Assembly: GCA_029948255.1 (NCBI GenBank)
Contig: JALIZF010001719.1
Span: 1-64,000, forward strand
Origin: Telmatactis stephensoni
Taxonomy: Eukaryota > Cnidaria > Anthozoa > Actiniaria > Isophelliidae
Reading direction: 5' to 3'
DNA length: 64,000 nucleotides
The position numbers and the translations under genes were made by a program. The stretch's first letter is position 1; each line of letters starts with the position of its first letter. This document shows, in pieces, positions 54,577 through 64,000 of this stretch. The notes under the pieces were generated by a model. The model was not told the origin of the DNA, did no database searches, and saw only the letters and a program-made list of their open reading frames with translations.

Positions 54577-55083
54577 TCACTTTTCATTTCTTTTGACATG
54601 GGCATAATTGAATTCATAATTACCATAAGTATGTTTGAGAGATTGGATTTTGGCCAGCTCTAGATGTCGATAGTAAAGGGGCCCAAAAACAACACCAGGA
54701 AAACTGGAAACCATTTTCCCTATGACCTTGGCCAATTCTCTAATACTCAGTTGTGACATTTCAATCATCTCTTGACAAAGTTTTTTAAGTTTAGCTTTTT
54801 TAACCTCTGTTAATGATACTGTCATATTAACAGAATCAATTTCAAACCCTAAAACCTTCACACATTGACTAGGGCTGTTCATAGATTTTTCTGGATGATT
54901 TATGAAGCCAAGGCTGCTTAATAGTTGTTTGCATGCTGTGATCGAATTCATAGCATCATTAAAATTTTGCCCTTGAATATAGCTATCATCAATATAGCCC
55001 GATACTGTATGCCCAGCCATTCTGAGGTGGGCATAGCATGGTTTCATTAGTTTGGTAAATAATCGCCGAGTTCCAGTCGGATT
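54577..55083 (-). pseudogene. DIRS reverse transcriptase, C-terminal half
   Basis: Begins within the RT at RRLFTKLMKPCYAHLRMAGH, with the catalytic YIDD in VSGYIDDSYIQGQ, then GFINHPEKSMNSPSQCVKVLG and the thumb region IRELAKVIGKMVSSFPGVVF. The fingers subdomain is missing at 55083. Frame changes again near 54585. Confidence 0.78.
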
Positions 55084-55189
55084 TTGAGCTTTCTAGTTGT
55101 GTGGATTGTGTGCTCAGAGTATCCTGTTTTTCTTTTTGACTGAATTGTTTCAAGTTTTTGATTCTAGTATCGTCCTTTTTCACAAATTT

Positions 55190-57070
55190 CCCTTTCTTTC
55201 AGAGGGGTTGGCGACTGGCAGAGACAATAGGATAACACTTTGACATTTTACAAAGAGAGAGTAAATGGCGACAACAATTTTTTTCTTTATTTTTGATCAT
55301 TTCAACCACTGCTAAAAATTATTTGTTTCAATCGGATCTGGATATGTTTATGAAAGTATACTATATAATGACGCCTCTAACAAAATAAAAGTGCGCAGAA
55401 AGATGCGCACAAGTGCGCGAGCCCATTATCATAAGAGTTGAGATTATAGATCTCCTCAAAAGATCAACATGTTCACGGCCACTTTTTGTGAAAGTCTTGG
55501 GTTGCTAAAATATTCCAACAGAAGTTGTGAAATGTGGTGTTCTGGTTCCCATGTGTTCTCGAAAGCACTGTAATTTTTCCACTTCACCAAGTACAATTTT
55601 TCCTGAGAAAGAAATAGATATTAGACCAGAATAAATAAGCTTAATACAGTCATAAATAGTCATTTACAGTCGATTGTCAACAAACCTGCTCATTTGTTCG
55701 TCTTCTGATTATAGCAGTGATAAAAGTGGAGACGTCACTGAAGAACAGGTACAAAACTAACCTTCCAAACAGTACTGCATGCTGCATGTTGTTTTTCATG
55801 CCTACATGCATTCATGCAGCTATTTTTCATACATCTGTGCATGCATGCATTTCCATGTAACTTCAAATGCATGCATGCAGAATTTTGGTTTCATGCATAC
55901 ATTTGCATGTTACATGCATGCTAGTTAAAGTCTGGCTGGCATTCAGACTGGACACATTAACAAAATTTAGGCAAAATAAATAAACTATAATTTGTTTACA
56001 AAGTTAACAAAGAAATTTAAAGACATTTTATGTATAAGTTGTAATTGAATTAAAAGCAATATATTAAACCATAACACATGTCAAAAATGTGTTTTGTTGC
56101 TTATGATTTTATTCAACTATGCATGCCTTCAGCTACCTTGAGAGTATGCTTTTCAAAATTATATCATTGAATTTTACACAGAAAACACTGGACTTTGATA
56201 TTTCAACAATTTTCTTAATATTTTCATTTGTACATACTTATTTGTAATGCACTGTAATGTATAAATGCATGGACAAACTAATTTTGGTGTTGCAGACATT
56301 GCATTATAAAATAATGTAACAGTGTATACTAGTAACATTTTTTCTTTTTGTTTTAAGCCCAAGGTATGATTTTTACTTGTATTATAATTATAGATAAAAA
56401 TAGCATTTTATAGCCTGATTATTGTATGATCACAGCATGTATGCACGTAATTATTTGTAAGAATAGTCAGTAATTTATCCTATTTGTATTATTGTAGTTT
56501 TACGATCTGATCTCTGATTTATGATTAAAAGAAAAGATTCAAAGGGAATAAGTCTAAGATCGATCCGTAAAAACCCCTAGCAATAACTGCCAGTGAGCGA
56601 CTGCAGTTACAGTATTAGTTGTATAATTTAATGTACACTTACGTACCACATTCAGTTTTAGTTTGGCAAGTTCATTTGCCCTGATATTCTGTCTCCTTCT
56701 GACATATTCAGACTCCGCAGTCTAGCTGCTTTGCTTGCACACTTGATCTATGCTAATCGCTGGTCATGTCAACATACTTAACTTATTGAAAGGTTAATTA
56801 TTATTCGAATCAGAGATCTTATTGAGATCAAATTGATTCAACTACAATCACACATTTCTCTCACAATTAATGTACCCACTTGTTGGTCTTTTCAAATTAT
56901 GATAAATATATCTTTACTTCAGCTGACAGAACCTGCTGCAAAATGTGTGGGGCTCTTCTAAGGATATTAAAGACATTAACTCCAAAAAGTTGAATAGAGC
57001 ATTCAAAGAAAAAAGCTTGCCTATCCAGAAAGTCATGCCGCGTCTTTGTCAAAGGGGATGTTTTCCCCGT
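55190..57070. other. Region without recognisable gene
   Basis: AT-rich with no supported gene. Contains a CATG/TGCATGCA-rich stretch at 55780-55925. Ends near two short frames of a possible minus-strand gene at 57104-57320. Confidence 0.5.
55780..55925. repeat. TGCATGCA-rich repeat
   Basis: Many overlapping palindromic GCATGCAT units with short spacers. Confidence 0.85.
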
Positions 57071-57103
57071 CTTTAAAGTGTATCAAAGCCTCCCTTATTT
57101 TAA

Positions 57104-57328
57104 CTACCGTGGGAGCGAAGGGAGGGGGAAAACGCCAATCCCAGGCCTCATTTTTTTATCTTTCAGTTTCTTGAGGGCTCTCTGTCGTCCAGAGATCTCT
57201 CCCGCACGTCTTCTACGTCTTTTCTTTTTTAGTAGAAACAGTTTCTTCATATTCATGATCACTATCATCATCATCATCGTAAGCTGTTTGTATTTCACTT
57301 AGCTCTTGCAACTTTATTTCATCCATAA
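57104..57328 (-). pseudogene. Hypothetical acidic-then-basic exon
   Basis: A short frame reads MDEIKLQELSEIQTAYDDDD, then EYEETVSTKKEKT and a stop. The neighbouring frame continues KKRRRRRAGEISGRQRALKK. Together they look like the acidic/basic N-terminal exon of a nuclear or transposase-like protein with one frameshift. Family unknown. Confidence 0.3.
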
Positions 57329-57857
57329 CTGCAAACCTAATAAATAACTTAATAGTTGTAGAGAGTGTAATACAGATAGGTTGCAATATTTGCAAAGTAG
57401 TCAAAGTCTTCAACAATGTCTTTATTTAGTACCACATATTTACATTTTATACGTTTAAAAGAAATATTAGATTAAAACAGGATTTTTGAGTACAGGTCAC
57501 CTATAGGTTCAGGTGAAGTCACGGTCACACATGGCATCGCAATCAACCAATTGCAACACACTAAATCATGGCAAAATTACAGATTGTCCAATCAAAATGA
57601 TTCTATTCCACTATGTTTGTGGGTACCATCACGATACACTACTTTGAGTTTTCCCGCTTGGTAACAAAAATTTCACAGCTTGTCGTTTTCTCATTCAGCT
57701 TTTTTGCAGTGTTTGAAAGAATTGTTTTTTTCCTGAGAAACAGAGAAAATTGTTGAAGAGGTGGACGAACGGGAGGTAACATGACTGTTTCATTTCTAAA
57801 TGTCACAATGCCATAGAAAAATACCGAGTTTTTAATCCCCACATTTCAACTCATAGG

Positions 57858-58092
57858 TAGATGAAGAATTGGGGGATGAATGGGATGACAATTCTGAAGA
57901 ATGCAGAGTTCAATTTGCAAAGAAAAAATTGGAAGAGCTAGAAAATGAACAACATACAGTGAGAAATGTAATGTATCAAAATTGGTTTAAAATCTTTTAG
58001 GATGGCCTCAAAAATTTATTTTCAGTGACTGAGGCGGACTTTGACAACTCAGAAGTTGATGCGCATACAAATTTTTGGGGTTATGAACAGGT
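57858..58092 (+). CDS. Hypothetical acidic exon(s) (VDEELGDEWDDNSEECRVQF)
   Basis: Acceptor TCAACTCATAG at 57857, then VDEELGDEWDDNSEECRVQF, AKKKLEELENEQHTVRNVMY, with a stop after NWFKIF. A second segment with ADFDNSEVDAHTNFWGYEQ precedes a GTACAG donor. Could be exons of a transposase-like gene. Not recognised. Confidence 0.3.
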
Positions 58093-58814
58093 ACAGGAAA
58101 GGCGAGGCAAATGGTTTAAAACAGAACAATTTCCACCATGTAAAAGTTGTTGAAAAATATACGGTGGCTTACGAGAGATATCATTGTTTTCTTTTTTTAC
58201 GGTCGCTTTCTTTGCACGCCCATCATGTAATGACACTGGAGGAATCGTGGAACATTGTGAAATGTATGGCCACCATCCCAAATTTCAAATCAAGAACATA
58301 TGTTATTGCCTAATTTACCGTTTTCGCATTTGTAGAGCTCAAAGAAAACAGCTCAAATGAAGAGAGGTGGGTATCAATTTGCATTACTGAATGGTGCCGT
58401 GCTTGTTTCCACTGACACATTAGTTGCCAATTCAATCATGCATCAAGGCTAGCATTTGTCCTCTTTCAGTTTCAGCAAAACTTGATCCAAAAACAAAAAG
58501 TTCAAATAGTATTTGAGACTGGGAGGAAAGCTGTTGCTTGGACAACTGCATACAACAACTCCCAATAGGTAGGGCTATTAGATACACACAGCATCTTTAA
58601 CGCTGCCAGAAATCAGGGACATTTTGAGCCCGCGTTCACCAGTCAGCGGTATTCCCCACTTCACATAAACAAAATGGCTTCCAGTAGAGGCAAGTGCAAT
58701 TGTTCATTGCCATTTTCATATAAAAATCTAAATATTTTAAGCAGTATTGACTTGGAGGAGCCATGGAAAAAGAAACCAAAACATTTTCTAAAGAATTTGG
58801 GTATTTATAAGGCA

Positions 58815-59380
58815 GATAGATATGAACTGACATTTTGTACTCTTCTGGTGAGTCGTCCAGGTTATCACTAGGCCACCATAAGAATCTAAGCACATCCGTG
58901 TTGTTGGAAATGACTTTAACTTGATAAAACATCGCCTCCACATCAGCAGTGAAGGCAAACAGTTCCTCTCGGAATCGGAGTAAAACTCCTGACAAATCAT
59001 TGATGAAGCTTGGACCCTGAAGCAATTGGTCGATACAGGATCATATCGCAAAGGGCTCTTCTCGCTTTCCTCTTCTAACTTCTAAGGGCACGAAGGCTTC
59101 CTGGACACTGGTACCAATGAGAACTGATATCTTCTTTCTTTATACTTCCGGAAATGGCACCTGTGCCAGGTGTGGCCTAAGATCAACAGCCTTAAGAACC
59201 TCGGTATGCTTCAATGGAATTGCTAGGTCCTCGATTGCCCATGCAGAGCGAACAAGAACATATCCTCTGTCACTAGCATCCTCCATAGACGATAGTTTGA
59301 AGTCAACCTTCAGTTCATTTTCTTGAATTCCGGTATCACTTACTGTGGATATGGAAGTGCCAAGGAGGGGTCTGTCATGG
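58815..59380 (-). pseudogene. BEL/Pao polyprotein fragment: end of protease region and start of RT
   Basis: From about 59340 the minus strand reads [54 protein letters not shown] and EEPFAI, then, after stops and shifts, [32 protein letters not shown] and [12 protein letters not shown] to about 58815. 'VLIG......PlEvR.G...pfAi' and 'GPdl.n.L.gvLlRFR...a...DvesMFyQV.v...d...lRFLWw' are hallmark BEL/Pao blocks. The sequence diverges abruptly after VHI, so the RT core is missing. Confidence 0.75.
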
Positions 59381-59399
59381 TAATATCTGAACCGGAATC

Positions 59400-59660
59400 A
59401 AGTAGTCCATACATGGTAGTGGTATGAGGGGGTGTAGTGTCATGAATAGATGTAGTGGTGGAGGTATATGGGGGTGCAACACATGGATGGGTGTGGTGGA
59501 GGTGTAGGGGATGTGGTAACGGTGATAGGTGTGGTAGTCGAAGTATGAGGGACTGTGGTGGTGTGGATGGGTATGGTGATGGTATGAAAGGGTGTGGTAA
59601 TATGAGTGGATATGACGCTGGTGGAGGTGTTGGTGGGTGGACCCATGGAGGGGCAGTGGG
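59400..59660. repeat. GTGG/GTAT-type minisatellite
   Basis: Imperfect GGTGTGGTGGTATGGATG-like repeats. Frames through it give His/Thr/Pro/Tyr-rich or Gly-rich peptides that mirror the repeat. Confidence 0.8.
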
Positions 59661-61290
59661 TTGACAAGGGAGGAAGTGGGGCCACTGAGGAGTCTCTCAG
59701 CTGGGGGAAGGAGGACGTCCTTGTCAATGTCATCAGTGTTGGTGTCCAAAGAGACTAATGTCTCTATCAGTAAGTTATAATCTACCTCCAGAGGTTCCAA
59801 ATATGGCGTGAAGGTGGAATATATGATGCTGGAGTGTGATGGAGAGGAAGTGGTGCAGGTGGTGTTGGTGGGAGTAAGTGGGGCTGATCCCAAACATTTT
59901 CCCCCTCCCCCGCCCAACCCAGATGGCATACCTGTATTTTGTTCCTCTTCTTGCATGTTAAGTGGCCCTGTTAAAGAGAAGGAAATCACTTAAAATTCAA
60001 AAAATGGCAGATAAATAAAAAATGACATAAATAAAAAGAAGAAAGTGGTGGTGAAAATGAACGGCAAGAAAAAAGGAAAGTAAAGCAAATGGACTAGTAG
60101 TGTACAGAAGGGTGACACAAAAAGGGTGACACAAAAATAGGGTATATGATACAAGTGCAAAGTTGGAGACAACCAAATAAATTCAGGGGTCAGTTCAGTA
60201 GTGTACAGAAAGGGGAAGGAAATTGTGTGTGTAAAGGGTAAGCAATAAAGGATTTTGAAAAGATACAACCTTTTGCCAAAAAATCAAGCAAATATTGATG
60301 AAGGTAGTTGGGTAATTGGACTCTATTGCTAGGAATGGCAGGGGACGGGATGAAAGAATGTGGTTAGGAGTGGACTGGATAAATAATATGAGCTCACACT
60401 TGAAGTAATACATGAATTTGAATGTGGGGCTGGTAAATCTAGTTTAACATTACTCATCAGGAGTTAAGATATTAAACTGTTGTCATTATGGTGGATGACA
60501 AACTTGTTTCATACTTGAAGCTTAACTTTACACGTGATTGCCAAGCAAATTGCATGTGATAGTGGTGGGGGGAAAGCAAAAATGGGTATAAGATGAACCC
60601 CGGACTTACGACTTAGGTGTAAAACAAAGTGGGGACAAAATATAGCCAATACTGTGTACTAAAAAGGTGAAATAACAACTAACAAAAAAGAAAAAAGAAA
60701 AAGGATTTAGCGAGTTAGGGGTTAAATGTGTTTAACCTTTGCTCACCTTTGTTCACCTTTGATGTGTATAAATGATCTGAAGACCTAAGGGTTGTGATAC
60801 ATGTAAAATTTTCCAGACTAAAAGCCAATGCTCAAACGAACTGGAAGGGAGCTTAAGGTAAAAGCCGGGTAGGAAAGGAAACGTCAGGGAATTTGAAGGG
60901 AAATACATACGCGTGAGCAAAAACATTTGAAAAACAACGGTGGGCTGTAGCCCTGTTAAAATTTGTGCAAAAAATGGTAAGGGGATAAAAATTATTCGAC
61001 AAAAAAGGAGAGGGGGAGGAAGAGTGAAAAGAAAAATTGAGTGAAAATGAAAGAAACTGGGAAAAAAAAAGGTGGTGAATGAAAAATAGCCAAGAGACGA
61101 GAATGACACTATTCTACATCAAAATCTTACGACTAACTTATCCAGTTATATAAAAATCTAAATTATCAAGCTTCGTATTTATTAGTTTCTCTAAAACAAA
61201 TGTCGGATTCAGAAATCAGACTGTCAAACTTTTTTTAAACAAGCCGGAATTATATCACTGAAAATTTTGCTTTAGTTCAAATCTTGTGTT
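59661..61290. other. Purine-rich region without gene
   Basis: No supported gene. 59.99-61.10 kb is strongly strand-asymmetric (purine-rich plus strand, AAAGG/GGAAA/GTGAAAA). Minus frames there are Phe/Leu/Pro-rich artefacts of that bias. Confidence 0.6.
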
Positions 61291-61299
61291 ATTTGTTAA

Positions 61300-61435
61300 T
61301 TAGTTATAAGATTATGAGCGTGCCAGTCTACTTTAAAATGTACACCATCAATCAAGATACCATTTTCCTTCAGAGTACTTATCTCTTGAAAGGTTTCTTT
61401 CATGCATCTTTCAAGTTCATCATAGTCTTCCTTTC
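61300..61435 (-). CDS. Exon of transposase-like gene (KEDYDELERCMKETF)
   Basis: Acceptor TTTTGTAG joins in phase 1 to the exon ending at 61624 and reads KEDYDELERCMKETFQEIST, then LKENGILIDGVHFKVDWHA. Similar 'GkeDY..L...++.....i..l...g..vdg......' blocks occur in a transposase-like family of corals and fish that I cannot name. The 3' boundary is uncertain. Confidence 0.48.
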
Positions 61436-61623
61436 CTACAAAACAATGTTAATCATAGAATTGGTGAAGATACATATATATTGATTGAATAAGTGATAAT
61501 GTGTTTTTAACATGGAGTTATCGCTTATTCAATGTTAATCATCATTACGAAACACTGTTTATATGCTACATGGTTGAGAGTAGCACAATATCAGTGCTAT
61601 AATTTAGGCATCAAAAGACTAAC

Positions 61624-61840
61624 CATTATACAATGCCACGGTGTATTGGTAGTCAACAGAGTTACAATTCTCATTAAGGATGCTGATAACGGCCATGACG
61701 CTGCCTATTTTTGCACTGGTCCTTCTGCCATCTGCCACAAAACGTGCAACGTTCTGAACAGCTTCTTCTACAGAGGGCACAGACATCAGATATCGCAGTA
61801 AATCTGTTAGGGATCTTCTGCATCCATCATTACACTTGGC
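61624..61840 (-). CDS. Exon of transposase-like gene (RFVADGRRTSAKIGSVMA)
   Basis: 217 bp between a TTTGTATAG acceptor and a GTTAGT donor, phase 0 to phase 1. Reads AKCNDGCRRSLTDLLRYLMS, VPSVEEAVQNVARFVADGRR and TSAKIGSVMAVISILNENC. Fully open and in phase with both neighbours, so a real exon. Confidence 0.55.
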
Positions 61841-62225
61841 CTATACAAAATAAGCAAATCAAATATACAAGGCAATCAATCAAGGCTATATCAAGGCTCA
61901 AGGATTTTCCCAAAAAAATAGAAATAGTAACAATTAATATCTTGATAAAGTTTTGTTAAAATATCAACAACCGCTGGGAATGGGAGTTGCTTGCCAGTAA
62001 GTGGTATGTTTGAAGTTGCCAATAATAAGACGTTATGTTTTTTTTTTTCTGGGCTCCTCATAATGTGATGTTTGATTTGATTCTCAATTCAAATAAAGCT
62101 CACCTGTGGTATCTTTATCAGTGGTATCTCTCCATTTTGCTTTTTTCTTTCAGTTTTGAGGGTGGCAATAGAAGGTATTGCGCTTTTGGCTGGATCTTCC
62201 AATACTATCCCTTAGATTGTGATAC

Positions 62226-62327
62226 CTTTCTTGTGCTATGAATGTTATCTTCATCTTCGTTGACAAGGACCTCGCCAGTAGCTTGCAAAGGAATCAGTAG
62301 ATCTCGGCCGTCAGTTCTTACGAGTAT
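62226..62327 (-). CDS. Exon of transposase-like gene (ILVRTDGRDLLIPLQATG)
   Basis: 102 bp, acceptor CCTTTTAG, donor GTATCA, phase 0 on both sides. Reads ILVRTDGRDLLIPLQATGEV, then LVNEDEDNIHSTRK. Its phase agrees with the exon at 62454, though the step to 61840 may hide another exon. Confidence 0.52.
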
Positions 62328-62453
62328 CTAAAAGGCCAGAGCAATGATATGTCATTGCAAGGTCAGTTTACTGTTTGTGATCTGATGCTTCTTACAACAA
62401 TATATATACAACCTTACTGAAACGTTATACAAAAAACAAGTTCCTAAAGTTAC

Positions 62454-62756
62454 CTCAACTGGCTGAAATTCCTCGGGAAGTGTCTTCAGGCCCTGCTTTA
62501 CAAACTGACCAATTTTAGCTTTTCGACGACACCTGCCATTCAATGTCATAGTCCAAATAGAAGTTTTTGAATTATTTAGAACCAAAGGACACTTGAGTTC
62601 TTATATGTGCTGTTCAGCTTTAGATAACTGAAGTTTAAGCTTTGCAATCTTTTGATCAGCAGCATAATGTAAGTTATGGTATTCTAACAAAACTTGAGCA
62701 GACCATGATTTTGTATGCTCTAGCTCTTTTTGCAAAATACCAATCAGATTTGAATC
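62454..62756 (-). pseudogene. Exon of transposase-like gene with one stop codon
   Basis: Reads IGILQKELEHTKSWSAQVLL, HNLHYAADQKIAKLKLQLSK AEQHI, then TAA, then IWTMTLNGRCRRKAKIGQFV and LPEEFQPVE to a GTAACT donor in phase 0. The first part is a coiled-coil. The single TAA near 62599 may be a mutation or may lie in an unrecognised intron. The upstream boundary is uncertain. Confidence 0.48.
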
Positions 62757-62759
62757 TCA

Positions 62760-63525
62760 AATGGACAATTTGAAAACATGATAACAGTATGAATGTCACA
62801 AGTTGCCAAGCTACAGCATTGAATGATTGGATGTATGAATCTAACTGGCGTTCTTAAAATGAAATTCCCCTTAACTACAATGCAGATGGTTCATAATTAA
62901 GTTATTTTGAATAAGACACCTTCTGCAGGTGTGGTGAAAAGTGTCACTCTGAACAATAGAGAATATATATTTAATTAGTTACATAATCACTGAGCAGATT
63001 TCTCAAAGCGTGGCAACAAGAATTTCATCCATAGCTAAAGATAGTCTTAAATTTGTTTCATAATTCATAATTCATAATTGTTTAGTCAGTATAGCATGCA
63101 AAATGAGCTAGTAAGAAATGTAAAGTTATGGATAAATTTTGGTACACTGTAACTAAAACCAAAATTAACTTATATTACAAGGCCAGATTATTGCATACAT
63201 AAGTTGTATTTTACGTCGTCATGTCCCCCTCCCCCATGTGATAGCTGATTCGTAAAGGCTGACATGTCCCTCTCCCCCAGGTGATAAGCTATGGCTCATC
63301 GCATTGTGTTTTCCAATTACGATTGGCACATAAATGAGAAAAATTGTAAAAAAATTCAAAACTCCCGCTCAAAATTGATTGCCATAATAAGTGCTAATTT
63401 ATTGCTCCTTTTATGGTCCTTTAGACAAAAAGGTTTTGTTACGCAAAATGGCACATACATTTCTTAATATGTTTGCAAAATACTAGAGAATGTCCTTTGT
63501 AAATACAATGTTAATAGTTGTAATA
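62760..63525. other. Intergenic or intronic stretch
   Basis: No gene. Contains a two-copy repeat at 63220-63290 (CATGTCCCCCTCCCCCATGTGATAG and a close copy). Probably an intron of the transposase-like gene. Confidence 0.5.
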
Positions 63526-63529
63526 GTTT

Positions 63530-63975
63530 TTACATGTCGAAAAGGGATGAATCTGCCAAAGCTCTTTGCATGTTGATGGTTTTCAGAACGTTGATGGATT
63601 CTTGCAATTGTGCAGTGTATACTTCACGGCTGCAGATGGTAACGCACTGCCATTCAATCTCCTCGGTTTTCTTCTTGATGAAGATGTTGACTTTGTTGGC
63701 ACAGCGTGCCACTCTTACACCTACAAGCTGGCCAATGCTTTAGAATCCTCGGCGATCTTGTCAAACTCTTGTTTCTGTAGACTGTGAAGAAAGCGAGTTG
63801 AGTCTGTTGAACGCTCAACAATTGATTGCAGGAAGCCAGTGAGCATTTCCTTCTGGGAATGTAAAAAGTCGACGTATGCCATTGACTTAATGTATGTTCT
63901 GTGATTAGTTCCATTAGCTCCATTAGTAGCTTCTAATAATGATGATATGCACTCGGTAACGACTTGAATGGGCAC
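63530..63975 (-). pseudogene. N-terminal exon region of the transposase-like gene, frame-shifted
   Basis: Frame 1 (63721-63975): VVTECISSLLEATNGANGTN, YVDFLHSQKEMLTGFLQSIV, QKQEFDKIAEDSKALASL. After a break near 63715, frame 2 (63530-63712): VARCANKVNIFIKKKTEEIE, REVYTAQLQESINVLKTINM, ALADSSLF. The split needs a net one- or two-base indel. Both halves look helical and continuous. It runs to the window edge, so the true start may be beyond it. Confidence 0.45.
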
Positions 63976-64000
63976 ATATTCTTGCCACTAAATCGTAGGC

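Larger units (their letters stand above)
53145..55083 (-). mobile_element. Second DIRS-like element, truncated at both ends
   Basis: Contains partial RT, RNase H and tyrosine recombinase in DIRS order, but lacks gag, the first half of the RT, the C-terminal recombinase and any inverted repeats. Shared wording with the 1-4523 element (RHFN.RTEW, TAVSYLTNMGGTHS) shows the same class but a different family. Confidence 0.8.

Noticed and set aside
59375..59989. 204-residue His/Pro/Thr-rich protein
   Set aside because: The peptide mirrors a minisatellite in the DNA, and the other frames are equally open.
59990..61109. Phe/Leu-rich membrane proteins on the minus strand
   Set aside because: These arise from a strand-asymmetric purine-rich region and have no start context or relatives.
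1..64000. CRISPR arrays, operons or other prokaryotic systems
   Set aside because: No spaced repeats or ribosome-binding-site-linked genes. Spliced genes and retroelements show this is eukaryotic DNA.

Overview
This is eukaryotic, AT-rich, intron-containing DNA made almost entirely of transposable elements in different states of decay. The mix (DIRS-like, Penelope-like, BEL/Pao, Ty3/gypsy, LINE, Polinton-like, CACTA, AcademX-like, Mutator-like, THAP, tRNA-derived SINE) and the wording of the proteins resemble what I know from cnidarian genomes, especially corals and sea anemones. That taxonomic guess is inference. I see no clear single-copy host gene.

Layout. 1-4523: a DIRS-like retrotransposon on the minus strand, bounded by a perfect 35-bp inverted repeat, with an open gag frame and frame-shifted RT/RNase H and tyrosine recombinase. 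4.6-6.0 kb: a LINE scrap, then a fossil Polinton/adintovirus-like segment (packaging ATPase, PX-like protein, overlapping small ORF). 7.2-9.9 kb: a decayed AcademX-like C-terminal region between inverted repeats. 10.56-23.28 kb: a Penelope-like element (PLE) with an inverted, 5'-truncated copy, hammerhead-like motifs and an RT. A 9,593-bp CACTA (EnSpm) transposon (12520-22112) has jumped into the PLE ORF, leaving a TAC target duplication. It carries two divergent genes: a three-exon TNP2-like transposase with a single-base frameshift in a G-run, and a five-exon second gene whose splice phases all fit.

23.3-32.1 kb: little recognisable sequence, a decayed THAP domain, a BEL/Pao protease scrap and many small acidic exons of an unidentified minus-strand gene. 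32.8-35.7 kb: a tRNA-derived SINE, then a gypsy-like gag with one LTR and a primer-binding site. 40041-45907: a structurally complete AcademX-like DNA transposon with roughly 190-bp terminal inverted repeats, ATA target duplication, and an intact 1,489-residue protein once a 32-nt first exon is included. 46.0-47.8 kb: a LINE fragment abutting a truncated SWIM/YqaJ-like gene (47.8-49.1 kb). 50.9-52.7 kb: exons of a Mutator-like transposase/DEDDh exonuclease gene. 52.8-53.0 kb: a fold-back hairpin. 53.1-55.1 kb: a second, dead DIRS fragment. 58.8-59.4 kb: a BEL/Pao fragment. 61.3-64.0 kb: a multi-exon transposase-like gene with broken frames.

The two best targets are the AcademX-like element, which looks potentially functional, and the CACTA element, which is nearly intact, datable by its nesting, and carries a well-conserved second gene. 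Exon structures, domain names and element classes were derived by eye. No database search was run.
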